Assembly: GCA_005765155.1 (NCBI GenBank)
Contig: VCCP01000005.1
Span: 3,348,001 to 3,412,000 of the forward strand
Reading direction: 5' to 3'
Source: Zelopaecilomyces penicillatus
Lineage: Eukaryota > Ascomycota > Sordariomycetes > Hypocreales > Pseudodiploosporaceae
Length of the DNA: 64,000 bases
The notes under the pieces: model-generated
What the model was told of the DNA's origin: nothing
Seen by the model: only the letters and a program-made list of their open reading frames with translations
Database searches by the model: none
In this document: piece by piece, positions 47,101 to 60,121 of the stretch
Layout of the letters: each line of letters opens with the position of its first letter
Numbering within the stretch: position 1 is the stretch's first letter
Position numbers and translations under genes: made by a program

Positions 47101-50029
47101 TTAATGAGTGTTCAGAGACAGCCCTTGGAAGGCAGCCGTCCAATCGTTTTGTGAAATGGGCGAAACACCCTGGGAATGCGGCGAAGGACTAGCCATGTTT
47201 TGAGGTGTTGGGAAGCGGTGGCGCATTGCTTGAAAGTCCCCCGCTTGCGGATATCCATTTCCAGTGAACTGTTCCATGCCGGGTGTAAGGCCACCAGGGA
47301 GATAAGACCCATTTACTCGTCCATTTGCGAAGCTGACAGGCGCATATGCATAGTTGGATGGTGGATATCCGGAACCCGGTGCAGGCTGTCTATCGACTCC
47401 CTGAACGGGTTGGTTGAAGCCAGAGCGATAGCCCCGAGCCTGTGCGCCGGAGGGAAACGCGTGTGGCTGTTGCTGCTCCGGTGGCATCTGATTCTGGCGA
47501 CGTTCGTTGTTCGCCCCACGACCAGCACTCACGGCCCCAGGTCCCACTCCGCTTGGTGCTTGGATTCCCAAGGTTGGGCTCGCAAAAGATGCTGGGTTGA
47601 TAGCAGACATCCAAATCCGAGTCTTGTAGATCTTGAAAAGATCAGTGACAAGTGAATTGAAGTTAATATAGGAATCGGCAAAGTAATAGAATGTCAGTTT
47701 CTTCCAGTCCCTGCTTCAAGTTAGGCCATGCATATCACGTAGTATGTGGGATGAGTAGTGCCACTCACATTTGGAATTCTGCATCCAGGATTTCCATATT
47801 CAAACCATGCTCTTTCACCTTTTGCATACACACCCTCTTTGCCTTGGCTTCCTGTCCTTCCTTGTCCCGCAAGGAATGAATTTCGTGGTTTTGAGCAAGG
47901 CGTTTGATGAGCTTCGGACGTAGTTCCCCAGAACTTGGCTCTTGCATGTGATGCTGATTTGGAGGGCCCATGCCACCCACAGCACTGCCCTGGAGGCCAT
48001 TGGTTGCCATGAGGCCTGCGCCGGATCCTTCTTGAGCTACTGCAGCATTTTGCGAATACATCATCAGCCATTTGTACTGCTCCTCGGCGTAGTGTTCCTT
48101 CAGGTCCTTTGCCGATTGCCAGTCCACGTTGTCTTTTGCCACGGTACCAAGATCTGTACCACGGTCGGCTTCAACTATAACGAGATCACCAGGTTTGACG
48201 GTAAGGCCGGTGCCCTCCTGTATATAAAACACATCAGCTCTTGCGCATTTGAATAAAACGACATGCAAAAGCTGGTTGTGTCTTGGTTGGGCCACACTGT
48301 ACACGCTGCGATGTGGTGAGGGGGGCCGATTCGGAAAGTGAGATGGTAATCCAAACTGCGAGATATATGGGTTATTGTACGCGGGCTGCATAGAGTTCCC
48401 CATATTGGATCCGCCTGGAAAGAAGGGGATTTCTACACACAAAAGGGTCAGCAAATTTATATCGCAAGCGCGTAGAGACTCGAACTTACGACCATGGCCT
48501 GAGATACCTGAGTTGTCTGGGAAAGCGGGAGCATATGCCTGGGGCGTTTGCATATCAGCAGTGGATGCCTCTAGTGTCGATACCGAATCCGCAATGGAGC
48601 TGATAGAGCCCTGCCTAGTGGGCATATTTGCAAATGAGTGGCGTCGGCTTTGAGAAATATCACCCGCGAAAAAGGATGGTGAGCTAGACCAGAGAGCCTT
48701 CTTTAGGTTGGGGTTGTCATTCTTGCGATTATCCATACCGAGTGGTGTACGAAATGCGCCGGGGCCAGCTCCGTATTCGCTCATCCGCCTGTTCATGCTG
48801 CGCCTGGCTGATGGATCGCCACCTTCATTTGCTTCATCAAGCTCATCAATGGCATAATCCGACTCTTCGGGCACATATTCTCTCAGCGGGTAGCCATTGG
48901 GCATATAAGATGGTCCTGTTGCAGTGCGTGGCCGAAGACGTGCATTGTACTGTTGCTGTTGCTGTCGAAGCATCGCATTTTCACGTGCAAGTATTTCAAT
49001 TGTCTTAGACTCGGAGCTCTGGTGGAACGAACCCTGAAGTGAGTCGGAGAGACTCTCCTCATCATCATCATCCACTTCCTTCACATTTCCAAGCACGGAA
49101 CCATCGTTTGACATCTCACTTAACATACTGGGTCGGGAAGGTCGATGTTGGAGGGCAGGGTGGCGAGCCCGCCCTAGAACAGCGGATGAGCTCATGCTAG
49201 CCCCGGGAGAAACTTCGGGGTCAAGTTGTCCGGCGGAGTAGGACTGCGATCGATACGTCTTTGGCGTCGGATGAAGCGGAATTGCGAATGGGATTTGCGA
49301 GTTCGTACCCGGCTCGCGAGAAGCTGCTGCGGCTTGCGCTAAGACAGAATCGGGGCCGAAAAAGGAGTTGTTCCCGCCACCAGGAGGCACTGTCGATGTA
49401 GGTGAGGGCAGGACCTCAGAAAGCCGTAGTGGGGGATCCTTGCGCTCCGAATTCCAAATCCCTGTTCCCCATGGGAAGGTTGCTGAACCTGGAGGGCGGC
49501 CCATGACGGACGAAGTTGAATGGGATCCCCAAGGCGCATTACCAGCGCCGGCCTCAGCAGATGGCGTGCTGGGATGTGAAGTTGTAGGCGACATGGAGCT
49601 ACTTGCGAAGGAGCCTTTGCGGGGACGAGCAAGAGGTTGCGACGTATCATTCAGCCAAGAAGCGCGACGGACAGGTTTGGGGGGTTGCATGATGGTATGC
49701 GAACTTTCCTGGCGATGCTCGCCCTCATCATCGGAACTGGCAAGTGCTTCTGAGTCGGGAGTAGATGTTCTTGCGTTAACCTTCTCCAGTAGGAGAGACT
49801 GGCTAGTTGGAGGCGCTGTGGGATAGGAGCCGTGGCCCAGTTTGGAGGACGGCCCGTTCTTCAGGGTACTGGAGCTCATGATGGAAGTCGACATGGAACT
49901 TCCTATAAAAGCTTCAGTTTTTACAACCACAGTCCTGTGAGGCCAAATTAAAGATCCAAAACGATCTTGGTTGGTTGGATCAGGCGCCAGCCGAGTCTGC
50001 GTCTGTCTATCGTTGACAAAACCGGGCAT
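47101..50029 (-). CDS. PSP1 C-terminal domain protein
   Basis: Fungal member of the PSP1 family; yeast Psp1 suppresses DNA polymerase alpha mutations and is linked to mRNA granules, but the biochemical role is unclear. Three exons (48490-50029, 47769-48432, 47101-47710) give 937 aa. The first ~550 residues are Ser/Pro-rich and disordered, with a short coiled coil around ESKTIEILARENAMLRQQQQ. The PSP1 domain follows: HVVLFKCARADVFYIQEGTG, VKPGDLVIVEADRGTDLGTV, then LIKRLAQNHEI and NMEILDAEFQMDWKKLTFYY. It continues FADSYINFNSLVTDLFKIYKTRIWM, so exon 3 belongs to the domain. A Pro/Gln-rich tail completes it. Translation may instead start at 49894 (MSTSIMSSS), where sequence of the usual character begins. 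The 5' flank is rich in short tandem repeats. Confidence 0.87.
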
Positions 50030-53000
50030 GAAATGAGGTGAGCGTAACGGAACCTCTCAGCTAGTTGAGAGCTTGAACACGTGGATCTGCAAAAACAGCG
50101 CTTCAACTAGAAGGCAAGTTTGAATCTGAAAGGGAAGACAGGCAATGTAATTCGTATCTTGATGGCAATATTGTAAAATAGCTGCAAGGGAGTCAGCATT
50201 TGCATCATGCCAGTTGGCTTCGCCATGGCAGACCCAGGGTGAGTCTGAGAGAAAGGTTGGGCCAACGCGAAGATCAAGAAGGAAAGAGACACCAGGCATC
50301 AGCGGCGCGAAGATATGGGTTAAGCAGCTAGAGTTTCGCCGCAGTCTGCGAAGGACCCGATGGCGATGGCGATGGCCAGAGTAGGCATTGACGGAACCGC
50401 ACGTCATCCGCCGCGTGGGTCTTTGGCTCCACACCATTACTGAGATAGAGGAAATAGTCACTCACCAGTCGCAAGTCTCTAAATCGTAAGAATGAAGGAA
50501 GATCTACGTCGTAATAAACAGCTGGAATCTGGCACGAAGGCGATCAATGCGACAGGTTGATGGGAATTTTTGGAGTAGGCTAAATGGCTCGTGTGTCGGC
50601 AACTCTCAGGTGAGAGCTGTGGTGGCGAGTGTGAGTAAGCGGGTAATTAAGGCCAGAAGAGAGAAATATTGGAGGTATGAAATGTCTAAAGCAGCGCGTC
50701 TAAACCCAGAGTCTGAAAGAAAACGAGTAAAAGTGATCAAGGGAAGAGGGGCACGCGAGTGCACCCATCCACAACTATGTGGCGATGATGAAGATGAAAT
50801 GGCGTTGCTGGAGTTTGGAGGAAAGACAACGGTTTGCTAGTCAAAGCCCATGTTCAGAAGCACGGGGTTCTCCAACAGTGCGCGACGGCGCTGCCGCGCA
50901 GGCGCCAGGTAGCGCAAGACGCGGTTGGTGGGCGGTAGTGCGGAGGGAGGGGGAAGCGGAGGCGGCGGTGCTGGAGAGTTCTCGGCAGCGAGCGTCAACA
51001 AGAAGGAGAGCGATGGGGCGAACAGGCGAACAGGCGAACAGGCGAACAGGCGAACAGGCGAACAGGCAGGACGGTAACAGGAGAGTAACAAAAGCGCGAT
51101 TGGAGAGCGCGATGATGAGGTTGGAAAGCGGGGGAGGAGAGGGAGATTTGCGACCTCAGGAGCTGGAGCTGGAGCTGGAGCCAGAACTGGAGTTGGCGTG
51201 TGCTGTGCTGGTGCGGGTGCGGGTGCTGTGCTGCGCTATGCTGTGATGTGCGGTTCGTCGACGATGTTGATGGTGCTGTGCACCTGGACAAGAAGTGGAC
51301 GAGAACGGAGTTAGGTAGGGCACTATACTATAGTTACGGGCTGCCGGAGTACCCCGAAGTCTTGGTGAACTGCGCGCGGTACCAAAGCTACAGAGGACGG
51401 GAGCTTTGGGCAACCCCTGACGAAAGGCAGGCAGCGGAAGCAGTGTAGAACAACAGGGTGCAGGGCAGGGCAGGGTGCAGGGCAGAGCACAGCGCAGACG
51501 GAGCTCGAGGAGGAACGCAGCGCAAACACTAAGGCCCTAGGGAGCCCAGGTCCTTGTCCCTGAGAGGCACTGGAGTACCTGGCAAGACGGCCCTGCTGGG
51601 CTGGTGCAGTGTGGGAGTTGGGAGTGTGTGTGGGTGGTGGGTGGCCACGGGGCGCGCGACTGCGGACACAAGCTTGGCGATCCGGATGGGCTGGCCGCTG
51701 TGGGCGGGTGGAGCTTGGGGGGCCGGGTTGAAAGCGAGACGGCAAGGCGTCGTCTCGGGCAGAGGAGCACGAAGGGAGCACGAAACAAAATACCGTTTGC
51801 AAGGCAACGGGGGGGCGGCGTTCTGATATGGTTTTTGCATCTGCACGAAATACCTTGTGCTTCCTTTCTAAGTAGATGTATGGGGGGTGTCGACAATACC
51901 AGGGCCTTGAAGCTGGAACAGGCGACTTGACCAACACAAGAACTAACAAAATTTGCCTACCTGTTAAGGGCCTAGGTACGGCGCGGAGGCGCACAGTTTG
52001 GAGGCGTCTGCGGTGCAGAGGGGCGATGAGCAAGGCATGGCGCGAGGGCTGGGAGGGGATGGACTATGGAGGGATGGAGGAATAGCGAGAGGGAGAGGGG
52101 TGAGGGGGAGGCAAACGCCCGTCTTGCAACACAGTATCATAATACCAGTGACTCATTACACACAATTGGCAGATATGTATATTGTATAAAAGGTCGCTGT
52201 GATGGCTGTGGACTAGTTGTGGCGGCGGTGTATTGCAAGATGGCCTGTTGTTGATATTACAGGTACGGGTTATTATTCCATGAAGAAACTACACAGTAAC
52301 AGCACCGTACATATGATGGGCATTCGTGAGGCGTCTGAACGGCCAAAGACGAGCACAGGACAGCATAGTTGAGTACATACCTTTAGAACTATGTAAGTCA
52401 CGCAGTAAATACCGATCTATCTCATAATATTGCACGCGCAAAGGGCCTGCAATGTTATAACTGAACTGCGCCAAGTTGGTTTGCCCAAAACTTCCAAGCT
52501 GACTAGGGTGGTTTTCTAACCTGGACATGGCGAGTGGCAAATGTGCAACTCGAAGAGGCATAGTCATCCTTTGGACGCGGCTCAACGACTGGATGAGAGT
52601 AATCAGGCCCAGAATCACAGAGGGAATTTGTGGTTGTATCTAACGGACCTTGCGGACGTAGCGTCTTCTAACCATGTTGTAAGCAGGACCTGCTGGATGC
52701 AATCTATGCGATCTGTGTGGGCATGCAGGCATGAAGGCGCATCTGCTGAGGGTGTGGTGGCGTGAGAATTGCGAGAGAAGCCTGTAAGCGAATGTAGGTC
52801 TTTGTGGTATTAAAGAAGACATTGCATCGCCTTCTCACGTAGGTCGATGTAGGTAGTATACAACTTTTTGTATAATTCGTACCGTGGTTAGAGAATCTGA
52901 AAGAGGTTGGTATGCAAGATTCCATGTGCGGTTCAAGCTTCCCACTCTGCCAGTGCATGGAAACCATGTTGTGGGTGTGGTTTTCATACTAAGCAGACAT

Positions 53001-56000
53001 GAAGTCAGTGAACCATGTTCATCTACATACATGGTTAGCCTATTGAATGCATTCAAGGACAGATATCAAGAGGGGTCTACTAATACATAAGAAGCTCCAG
53101 TCGACAAATCTGTGTCACATATACCCTCCCCTGAAAATCGGCAGATGCCGCGCCCGTTGCAGAATCCCGTTTAGCCTTTGGCACCATGTTCCGCTGTCTG
53201 TGTATGCATCGAGTGCCAGGATCCCTGTAACAGCTATTATAACATGACCTGGGAGCAGGTCCAGGGAGCGCACGGTAATTGACCACTTTGAAGTTGCCTA
53301 GGTCTGCGATACGTCCAAAATAAGAGACCGAGGTCGTACTGGCATATTTATTAGGTAATTGAGGCATATCCGGGAGCGGTTGTAGTTGAGTTCTTTTTGC
53401 CGACGACTGAAGAATTTTCAATCGTATTGCCTGCAGGGTGATATCGATCAAGTCGCGATAGTTACAAACCATGCACCTAGCGACCACAGAGCGAGTCCCT
53501 CAGCCCCACATTTGTGCTAACTGTGTCCATGCATTGCACTGTACAGTTACGCGGCGATCGATCGCAGCACAATTCTCCTGCATGTGCGAAATGTAAAAGG
53601 ACCGGTGTCGCCGTTGAGGGTGATTTGAACGAGAACAAGGTCGGTTATGTCTTGTACAGACACAGTGTTTCCCTCACCGGTCAGATCCCTGCTGCATCAA
53701 CAGGCATTGCAAGATGTACCCAGTAATAGTAATACCCAGGCAGTACTCTAGACCGGCAGGTACGCCCTACAAACAAGGCAAGATGAGCGAGTGTATATAA
53801 GGAGCCCCCCCACCAGGGCGGAAAAAAAAAGACATCTTTGAGACCACAAGTCTAGAATAGAAGTCTCTTGAAGTCTCTATATATTCATCTCTCGATATAT
53901 CTCTACCCTGTCTAGATATGCCCTTAACTAGATTATTGTGATATCCAACTCGATTACCAATGGGCAATTCAAGTTCTCACGAATTGTAGTAGGATCACAC
54001 CACCCCCACCTATTCGAGCTCCGTACTTGCCAGACACTTGCCTAACAAGCTACAATGAGAGTTGGGGAAGGAATTGACTTGGAGAAAAAAGTTCTCGTCT
54101 CCTACGTATAATCGGCTAAGAATTACAAGTTCTCTCACACAAAAACACCTTCAAGAATTTGCAACCGCGCCGATGCAGCGATCCCCCGTCATGACCGTCA
54201 TCGTCGATCCAATTAGACGGTGCCCACAACACTGACCGAGCACACTTTGCACAGAGTTTTGACTGTCAGGACTCGTGTCGATATCAGTTTTAAGCCAGGG
54301 CGTCCGTAAGCTTCAGCCTTACCTTCAAGACTGCTTCCTTAGCTGGTATACAGGCATAGGCAAACTGCAGCTGGGAAAAAGGAAAATTTACGAAAATCTA
54401 CAGAGACTTACCCCTAGTACTACGAATGCTTAATTCCAGAGCAGGCTTGCTTGCCACCCGCGACACTACACAGACAAGACGAGGCAAGATAGACAGACAG
54501 ACCGGTCGTCCCCGCTCCAGTTTCATGGTTGTGAATCGGAGTGACTCTCCGACCCCCTCTCATGTATGACTTCCTACCTAGTCTGCAGCCCACTCGATGC
54601 CAAGTGTAGCACTTATCCACACACTTCTTTGCGATACCTATCCCGCTTAAACGTACACAACTATGTTTCCTTTTCCATTCACTACAGCCCCCCCTTTAAG
54701 TCAACCGATTTGACAGAGGCTTACGTACAAATTTGGTTGCTCTTAGTTTTATTTCTGGTTGATATGAGGATGTGGCTAGCCACTGCTAGTATTCGACACG
54801 TCTCATGACCGTGCCTTCAGGGGCAGAGCTGGGTCCCTGTTGTCTATACTTGTATTTACATCTAATGCCATGCTATGGAATGGGCGGGGAGTTCTGCTCT
54901 TGTTGCTTGGACACAGCCATCAGCCTGTGAATCTGGTAATACTGCCATCCGTGAATTGAAATCTTGTTTGTACGTTGATAGACAAGTTGACAATGGCAGC
55001 GACGACAGCACCCCAAAACAATGCAAAGAATATGTTCGACCCTTTGAACAATCCCATTAACATCTGTGACCTTTTTACACTATGAATAATCGGCAATGTT
55101 CACTGGAAACTTCCCGCCTAGGTAGTATTGTATTTATTGACGGCTCCCAGCAATTTTGATCTATGATTATTAACATCCAGCTACAAATAAGAAACAACGT
55201 TCTAGAAGAACAGTGAACTAATGCGAAGCATACTAACGAAATCGCCTACAGCCCTTGATAGTATGCTATCTTTATTCCAAGGACTGAGGCTACCAAAGGA
55301 GTTGTTGCTCTCTATGTCATGGCCTGGCTCAAGGACGTACAACGTCGTTGATGTTTGTGTGCACAGATGTCCTAAACAACGAATTGAGATTCAAGACAAC
55401 TTAGAGCAACAGTTACTTGTTCTGCGCCGTGATTGACGTTGCGAATAACCACAATGTACAGTTGCATGGGTTGTACCCCGCTATCCATGCTGCGAGGTGG
55501 ATAGCCCAGAGGTTCCCACCATCAACTAACGCGGATTGAAGCCTCAGGGACGTAATGTGGCTGTACGAGGTTGTCAAATAGACCAATTTAATTGCAAGGG
55601 CCTTGTTGACCCTACAGATTGTTCGGCAAACGTTGAGATGGTCGTTACAGCCAGATGCCGGCGAGCTCCTAAAATCAAAATATCCTAGTGGGGCGTATTG
55701 GGGTGTAATTGGAGATTGTCAATAGGTTTAAGCTATTACTTGCATAGTCAATCTCGATTGGAGAGCTGAACGGGGCTGGGTCGTAGGTTTCCCATTTCCC
55801 CCCATCACAAGACGCCTCGCCCTATTATGATACGTCCGTCGTACCCCGAAGCAATTCACTGTCCAGGTGACTCGGGAGCAAGCAAGTGGGGTTCTGAAGT
55901 GCGGGGTGACGAAGGCTTCTCCCGAGCTTCGCCAATCAAGAAGAGTTCCAACAACTTGCGTCACCGTGAGGACTGGTCATTTTGACCTCGTGTCAAAGCG

Positions 56001-57368
56001 AGTGAGCACGAGGATGGTGTTTAACATAAGCTGCTCGCCTGTTTATAGGATTCGGCCATGCATGCAACGGCAATAGCAGTAAGGATGACAGTGTCCCGAC
56101 AAGGTCTGTGACGGCAAGGCAATGTCATATCCGTGGGATTCGCGCATCTCAATATAACTAGACAAGTGGTGCTAAGTTGTTAGCCAGAGGGCAGTCAGTG
56201 CAGGCTGTTCAATAATTTTGATATTAGAGTAGTAAAGCAATACTAGCATACTAGAAGCATCGACCAATGATGGTCATATGTACAATACCGTAGCGTATTA
56301 TGGGGTAGTAACGGCAGCATTCTGATTGGGGTGGATGTTGGATAGACCAAGCCAAAATCCCAGCCGCACCAAAATCCCAGCCCTAGCCGACAGCCTTGAG
56401 AGTCCGGCGTGCGATCAACTGTGAGGGGGTTGGAAGGAGGTAGGCCAGACACTGTACCAATTAGATGCAAATGTGTTGGATAAAAGACCCGAAATACTCT
56501 GTGGTCACTCCTTGTACTCTGTATGAAAGTACTCTAATGTCTTGGAAGTTTGGCGGGGCACGGTGATGATCCCAGCATCTGGGTTTGGGGAGAACCTGCA
56601 CTCCAGAGCGCCACATGCCAGATGGGTGAGGAACGAAACATTCCACTATTTTGAATGTGGGATGCTTGAAATGCGAGGACAGACTATGGCGCCCGCCGGA
56701 GCACTCCGGACGAGGCCAAGATGCCATCTGGGCATGTTGAGGAGAGACTGAGGTTGCTTGTTGGCCAGTTGGTGAAGCTGGCTGCTTACCCACCACCCAT
56801 CTGTAGGAATAGCCCTCCAAAGCCAAAGACATGCACGGCGTCACATATGCAAAATAGATGCACAGGTGACAGATTGAATCCCTTGACATACTACCATCGC
56901 CAATGCCCACCTTCCCCGGTTGAATTCACTCATTTCAAGTCTGGCAGTAGAGCAAGCTTAAGCTGGGACATTGGGTGAAGCTCCTGTTTCGTCTACTTAT
57001 GTGAACAGGCTGGCCTAGATATCTTGCCACAATCAAACAAATCACAGGTTCCGATATGGTAGGGAAGCGTGTTCCTGGCCATTGGACTGAGTGCTGACGT
57101 GGGTATCGTGAATTTTCTAACTTGAACCATTACCTCTAGTAGGGATAGGTACTTGTAGATAAATAGTGTACAGGGCAACACAATGTAGAGAATACATGAT
57201 CCTTTTTCGTCTTCTGTCATTTTCGCCTTTCTCAAGCAAAACAGCAAAACCGCAGTTAGATTTTCACCAAGATGAAAGAACAAGACCCTCTTTGCTTTTG
57301 TTCATTTCAACCTCTCAAGGCAAGGATATAAAGTCAAGATGATGGTAACCAACAAAGCAGAAACGTTT
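50030..57368. other. Long gene-free interval (about 7.3 kb)
   Basis: No credible protein gene seen. The PSP1-proximal part (50.5-52.1 kb) is GC-rich and full of simple repeats, so frames there (up to about 236 codons at 51323-52033, minus) are low-complexity artefacts. From 52.2 kb on, the DNA is balanced to AT-rich with many stops in all frames. There is no recognised tRNA or transposon domain. Unannotated non-coding RNAs or small lineage-specific genes remain possible. Confidence 0.5.
51017..51064. repeat. 8-bp minisatellite, six copies of GGCGAACA
   Basis: Six perfect tandem copies of GGCGAACA. Nearby (51160-51185) lie four copies of a GGAGCT unit, and 51457-51490 has GGGCAGGGTGCA-type repeats. 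The array is about 1 kb upstream of the PSP1 start codon, possibly in the promoter or a long leader. Confidence 0.9.
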
Positions 57369-58397
57369 TCACGCAGACTTTTGGCTCTTCAACTTCTCCT
57401 CAAACTTGGCAAACTCCTTTATCGCGACTTCTTCTTCCTCGTCGAGGACCTGATGGACACCCTTGACTTCCTCAATCTGGAAAAAACACATAATTGGTTA
57501 AAACGCAAGCTCGGCCGCCTAGGGGTTGTGATGGGGGGGGGGGATAAAAAAGATAGCTGGGTTGCAGCAACTGGAGCAACTTACATAGTGCATCAGCATT
57601 CCCTCAATACCGCTCTTGAGCGTGACGGTGCTTGAATCGCAAGTCCTGCAAGCACCGCGCAACTTCAGATTCACATATCCGTCCTCGAACCCGCGGAACT
57701 CGATGTCCCCGCCATCCTCCTGGATCGCAGGACGGATCCTCGTTTCAAGAAGCTCCTTGATCATGCCAACAACCTCGCTATCATTCTCGTTGTAGGCGAG
57801 ACTATCCTCTTCGACGCCGTCTTGCCCAGCAAGGTCGCCTTCCTTGCGCTCCACGATGTTGACGATAGTCTCGCCCGCGGTGATGGCCTCAGTGATGAGT
57901 GCGAAGATCTCAGGCCGCACATGCGCCCAGTTAGCGTCGCTGGCCTTTGTGACGGTGATAAAGTCGGCGCCGTAGAAGACGGACGTGATGCCGTCAATGT
58001 TCATGAGCTTTGCGGCCAACGGCGACGGATACGGCGGCGCAATCGTCGCCCGCGGATTCAAGTACTCTATGAAGGGTGTTCCAAAATCCTGCGGTACAAT
58101 CCGGTGATTTGGGAGGAACTTGAGAGCGTCTGGGTTGGGCGTGTTTTCCGTTTGGATGAAGATCGTCCGCGCACCGCCTAGGAACCCGGGGGTTCCCAGA
58201 GCAGCGCCGCCTCGGGATCGAGAAGCAGCATGGGCGTGCGGCCGTGACCTCGCAGTGATGGAGGGGGGTTTCGTCTGGGTGCTTAAATGTCTGATAAGTC
58301 TCGATGACGCTCGGCTGGTGTGGCATTCAATGGCTGGGCGTGTTGCGGCCGCCGCCAGACTGCGGGACGCTATCCTTGAGGTAAATATCGAAGCCAT
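57369..58397 (-). CDS. NFU1: Mitochondrial iron-sulphur scaffold/carrier NFU1
   Basis: Delivers 4Fe-4S clusters to mitochondrial enzymes such as lipoate synthase and respiratory complexes. Two exons (57585-58397, 57369-57476) give 306 aa. The first ~75 residues are rich in Arg, Ser and Ala (MASIFTSRIASRSLAAAATR), a typical presequence. The Nfu N-terminal domain begins IFIQTENTPNPDALKFLP. The NifU-like C-terminal domain has GMIKELLETRIRPAIQEDGGDIEF and the cluster-binding CxxC motif in RGACRTCDSS. Exon 2 adds IEEVKGVHQVLDEEEEVAI and a Lys-rich end. All key residues are present. The single intron contains a G11 run on the plus strand (C11 in the transcript). The gene is divergent from the HIT-finger gene. 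Confidence 0.95.
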
Positions 58398-58911
58398 TGA
58401 GGCTGTGAGGAAAGATGTGGAAATAGAAAGGAAAGTATAAAAAGCCTGAGATGGGAGCAGAAGGAGGCAATTATGTTTCTCAATCTCCTTGGCGACGAGG
58501 CGAGGTTTGCGAGCAATTGGCCCTTCAGCAAAGATCCATTACTAATGGCGGAGCTATGATGCAACCGGCAATCGGACGTCGGCAAACCCAGATGGAAGCT
58601 GGCCGTTTTTTTTTTCTTGCTCCCTGCTGGCCGTTGTTCACTGGCTACCCCCACTGGCTGGACATTTTGTACAGCACACCTACTCACCGTAATAGTTAGC
58701 ATACCTAGGGGTCCATCCATCGATCCACCCACCAAACCATTCTACTGGGGGCGCGGGGCGGCCGCGCGCGAGTCGACGAGAAAGTCAAACATCACAGCCA
58801 TCGATCCATGCTAATAAGTTCCATGCTCTCCCAACACCTGACATCTGCCTTTTCTCGCACCTAAAACTTCCTCCGCCCCGTCCCATTCGCTGCCTTCCAG
58901 AACTCGGCACC
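58398..58911. other. Divergent promoter region, NFU1 / HIT finger protein
   Basis: About 514 bp between two start codons, holding both promoters. A T10 run lies near 58608-58617. NotI-like GCGGCCGC sits at 58758-58765. No gene is seen. Confidence 0.45.
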
Positions 58912-59869
58912 ATGGCAACGGATGAGCAGAGCGCAACGGCTGCATCCCCGACTCACGCAGGGCAGCAGATCGACAGCCATGCAGAATCTCGCTCTTCGCA
59001 AACGGAGATCGGGGACGAGCCCAGCACTGAGCAACAGCAACAAAAGGGACAGAATGAGTCGCGTCTCGACGATGACGCCGTAGCCGAGCCAGACGATAGT
59101 GAACAAGCTGCACTACCAGCAGCGTCAACATCACCAGCGCCTGCGATGAGTCCGAAGCCAAACCCTGAACCTGCAGCACTTTGCGGCGTATGTCAGAAAC
59201 AACTTCCCAAATACAAGTGTCCCCGATGCTATTTGCCATAGTGCGTACTCTCCTAAACCTATTGATTAAAAATTACATCGTCATTAATTAATGATATTAC
59301 TATGGTATCATGTTTCCTACGTTCAAAGGCTAACCTAGTATCCCTCTAGCTGCTCTGTTCCATGCAATAAAATCCACCGCGAGAATCACCCTCCAGACCC
59401 TGAACCCCAGCCGCCGAAACCAGCCCCGAAGGCTACCCCAACCCAAGCTCCAGTTGAGCCCTTTGATCCCTCGAATCCGTTCCGAGCCCTTGAGACTTCA
59501 GAAAAACTAAAGCTTCTCTTCCAAAAGTACCCTAGCCTTCCCAGCCAGCTTCTCGAAATCCATGCCGCGACTCTACCTCCTACCGAGGGCCAGGGAACGA
59601 AGGCCATCCCTTCATCTCTAATGCAAGGGGCTCCCAAGAGGGACAACTGGAACCACGACATGGGTATCAAAAACGGAAAAGAGGCCCTGCGCAAGGCAAG
59701 AAGGGCCAATGGCGAGGCAGGTGATGCAATTCGAGAATACTCTGAGTTGATCCGACAAATTATGAACGATACTGGGGCTAAAGAGATGGCCACTCTCCTT
59801 CAGCAGCAGGCCGCTGAGGAAGACAACAAATTAATCGAGCGCCTAATAGCCGATGAAAGTCGCAGATAA
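58912..59869 (+). CDS. HIT1: HIT-type zinc finger protein (ZNHIT3/Hit1-like)
   Basis: Proteins of this type help assemble box C/D snoRNPs with Rsa1/Snu13. Two exons (58912-59240, 59350-59869) give 282 aa. An N-terminal acidic and Gln/Ser-rich disordered region of about 85 residues precedes the zf-HIT finger, which spans the intron: CGVCQKQLPKYKCPRCYLP joined to YCSVPCNKIHRENHP. All eight expected zinc ligands can be seen (CxxC, CxxC, CxxxC, HxxxH). After a Pro-rich linker, FRALETSEKLKLLFQKYPSLPSQLL and the KRDNWNHDMGIKNGKEALRKAR block match the Hit1/ZNHIT3 C-terminal region. Family membership is firm; the choice of Hit1 over other HIT-finger proteins is likely but not certain. Confidence 0.85.
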
Positions 59870-60121
59870 TGCTTATATGACAAATGAGGGAGAGGGAAGA
59901 ATAATCAAAGAGGGAAACTCGGCCGGCCGGCGGTCCTTAGGGTTGCCTCTTGCTCTGTGCTTCGCGAGTCATCGCAGGTTCATTGCTTCTGTGAAGAGAC
60001 AATGTATAGAAGATTCTTGTTATTGTCGGCGTCGTTGTCATCATCATAATTGTGTCATTAAAGAGGCAGGTAGGCAGATGTTCTATCCAGAGTTTAAAGA
60101 TGGTGGCCCCTTCGACGAAAG
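59870..60121. other. Short convergent gap, HIT finger / hypothetical
   Basis: About 250 bp between two gene 3' ends. The palindromic word GGCCGGCCGG lies near 59921-59931. No gene is seen. Confidence 0.4.

Noticed and set aside
51323..52033. 236-codon minus-strand frame
   Set aside because: Open because of GC-rich simple repeats; Pro/Arg/Ser-rich low complexity with overlapping open frames on both strands.
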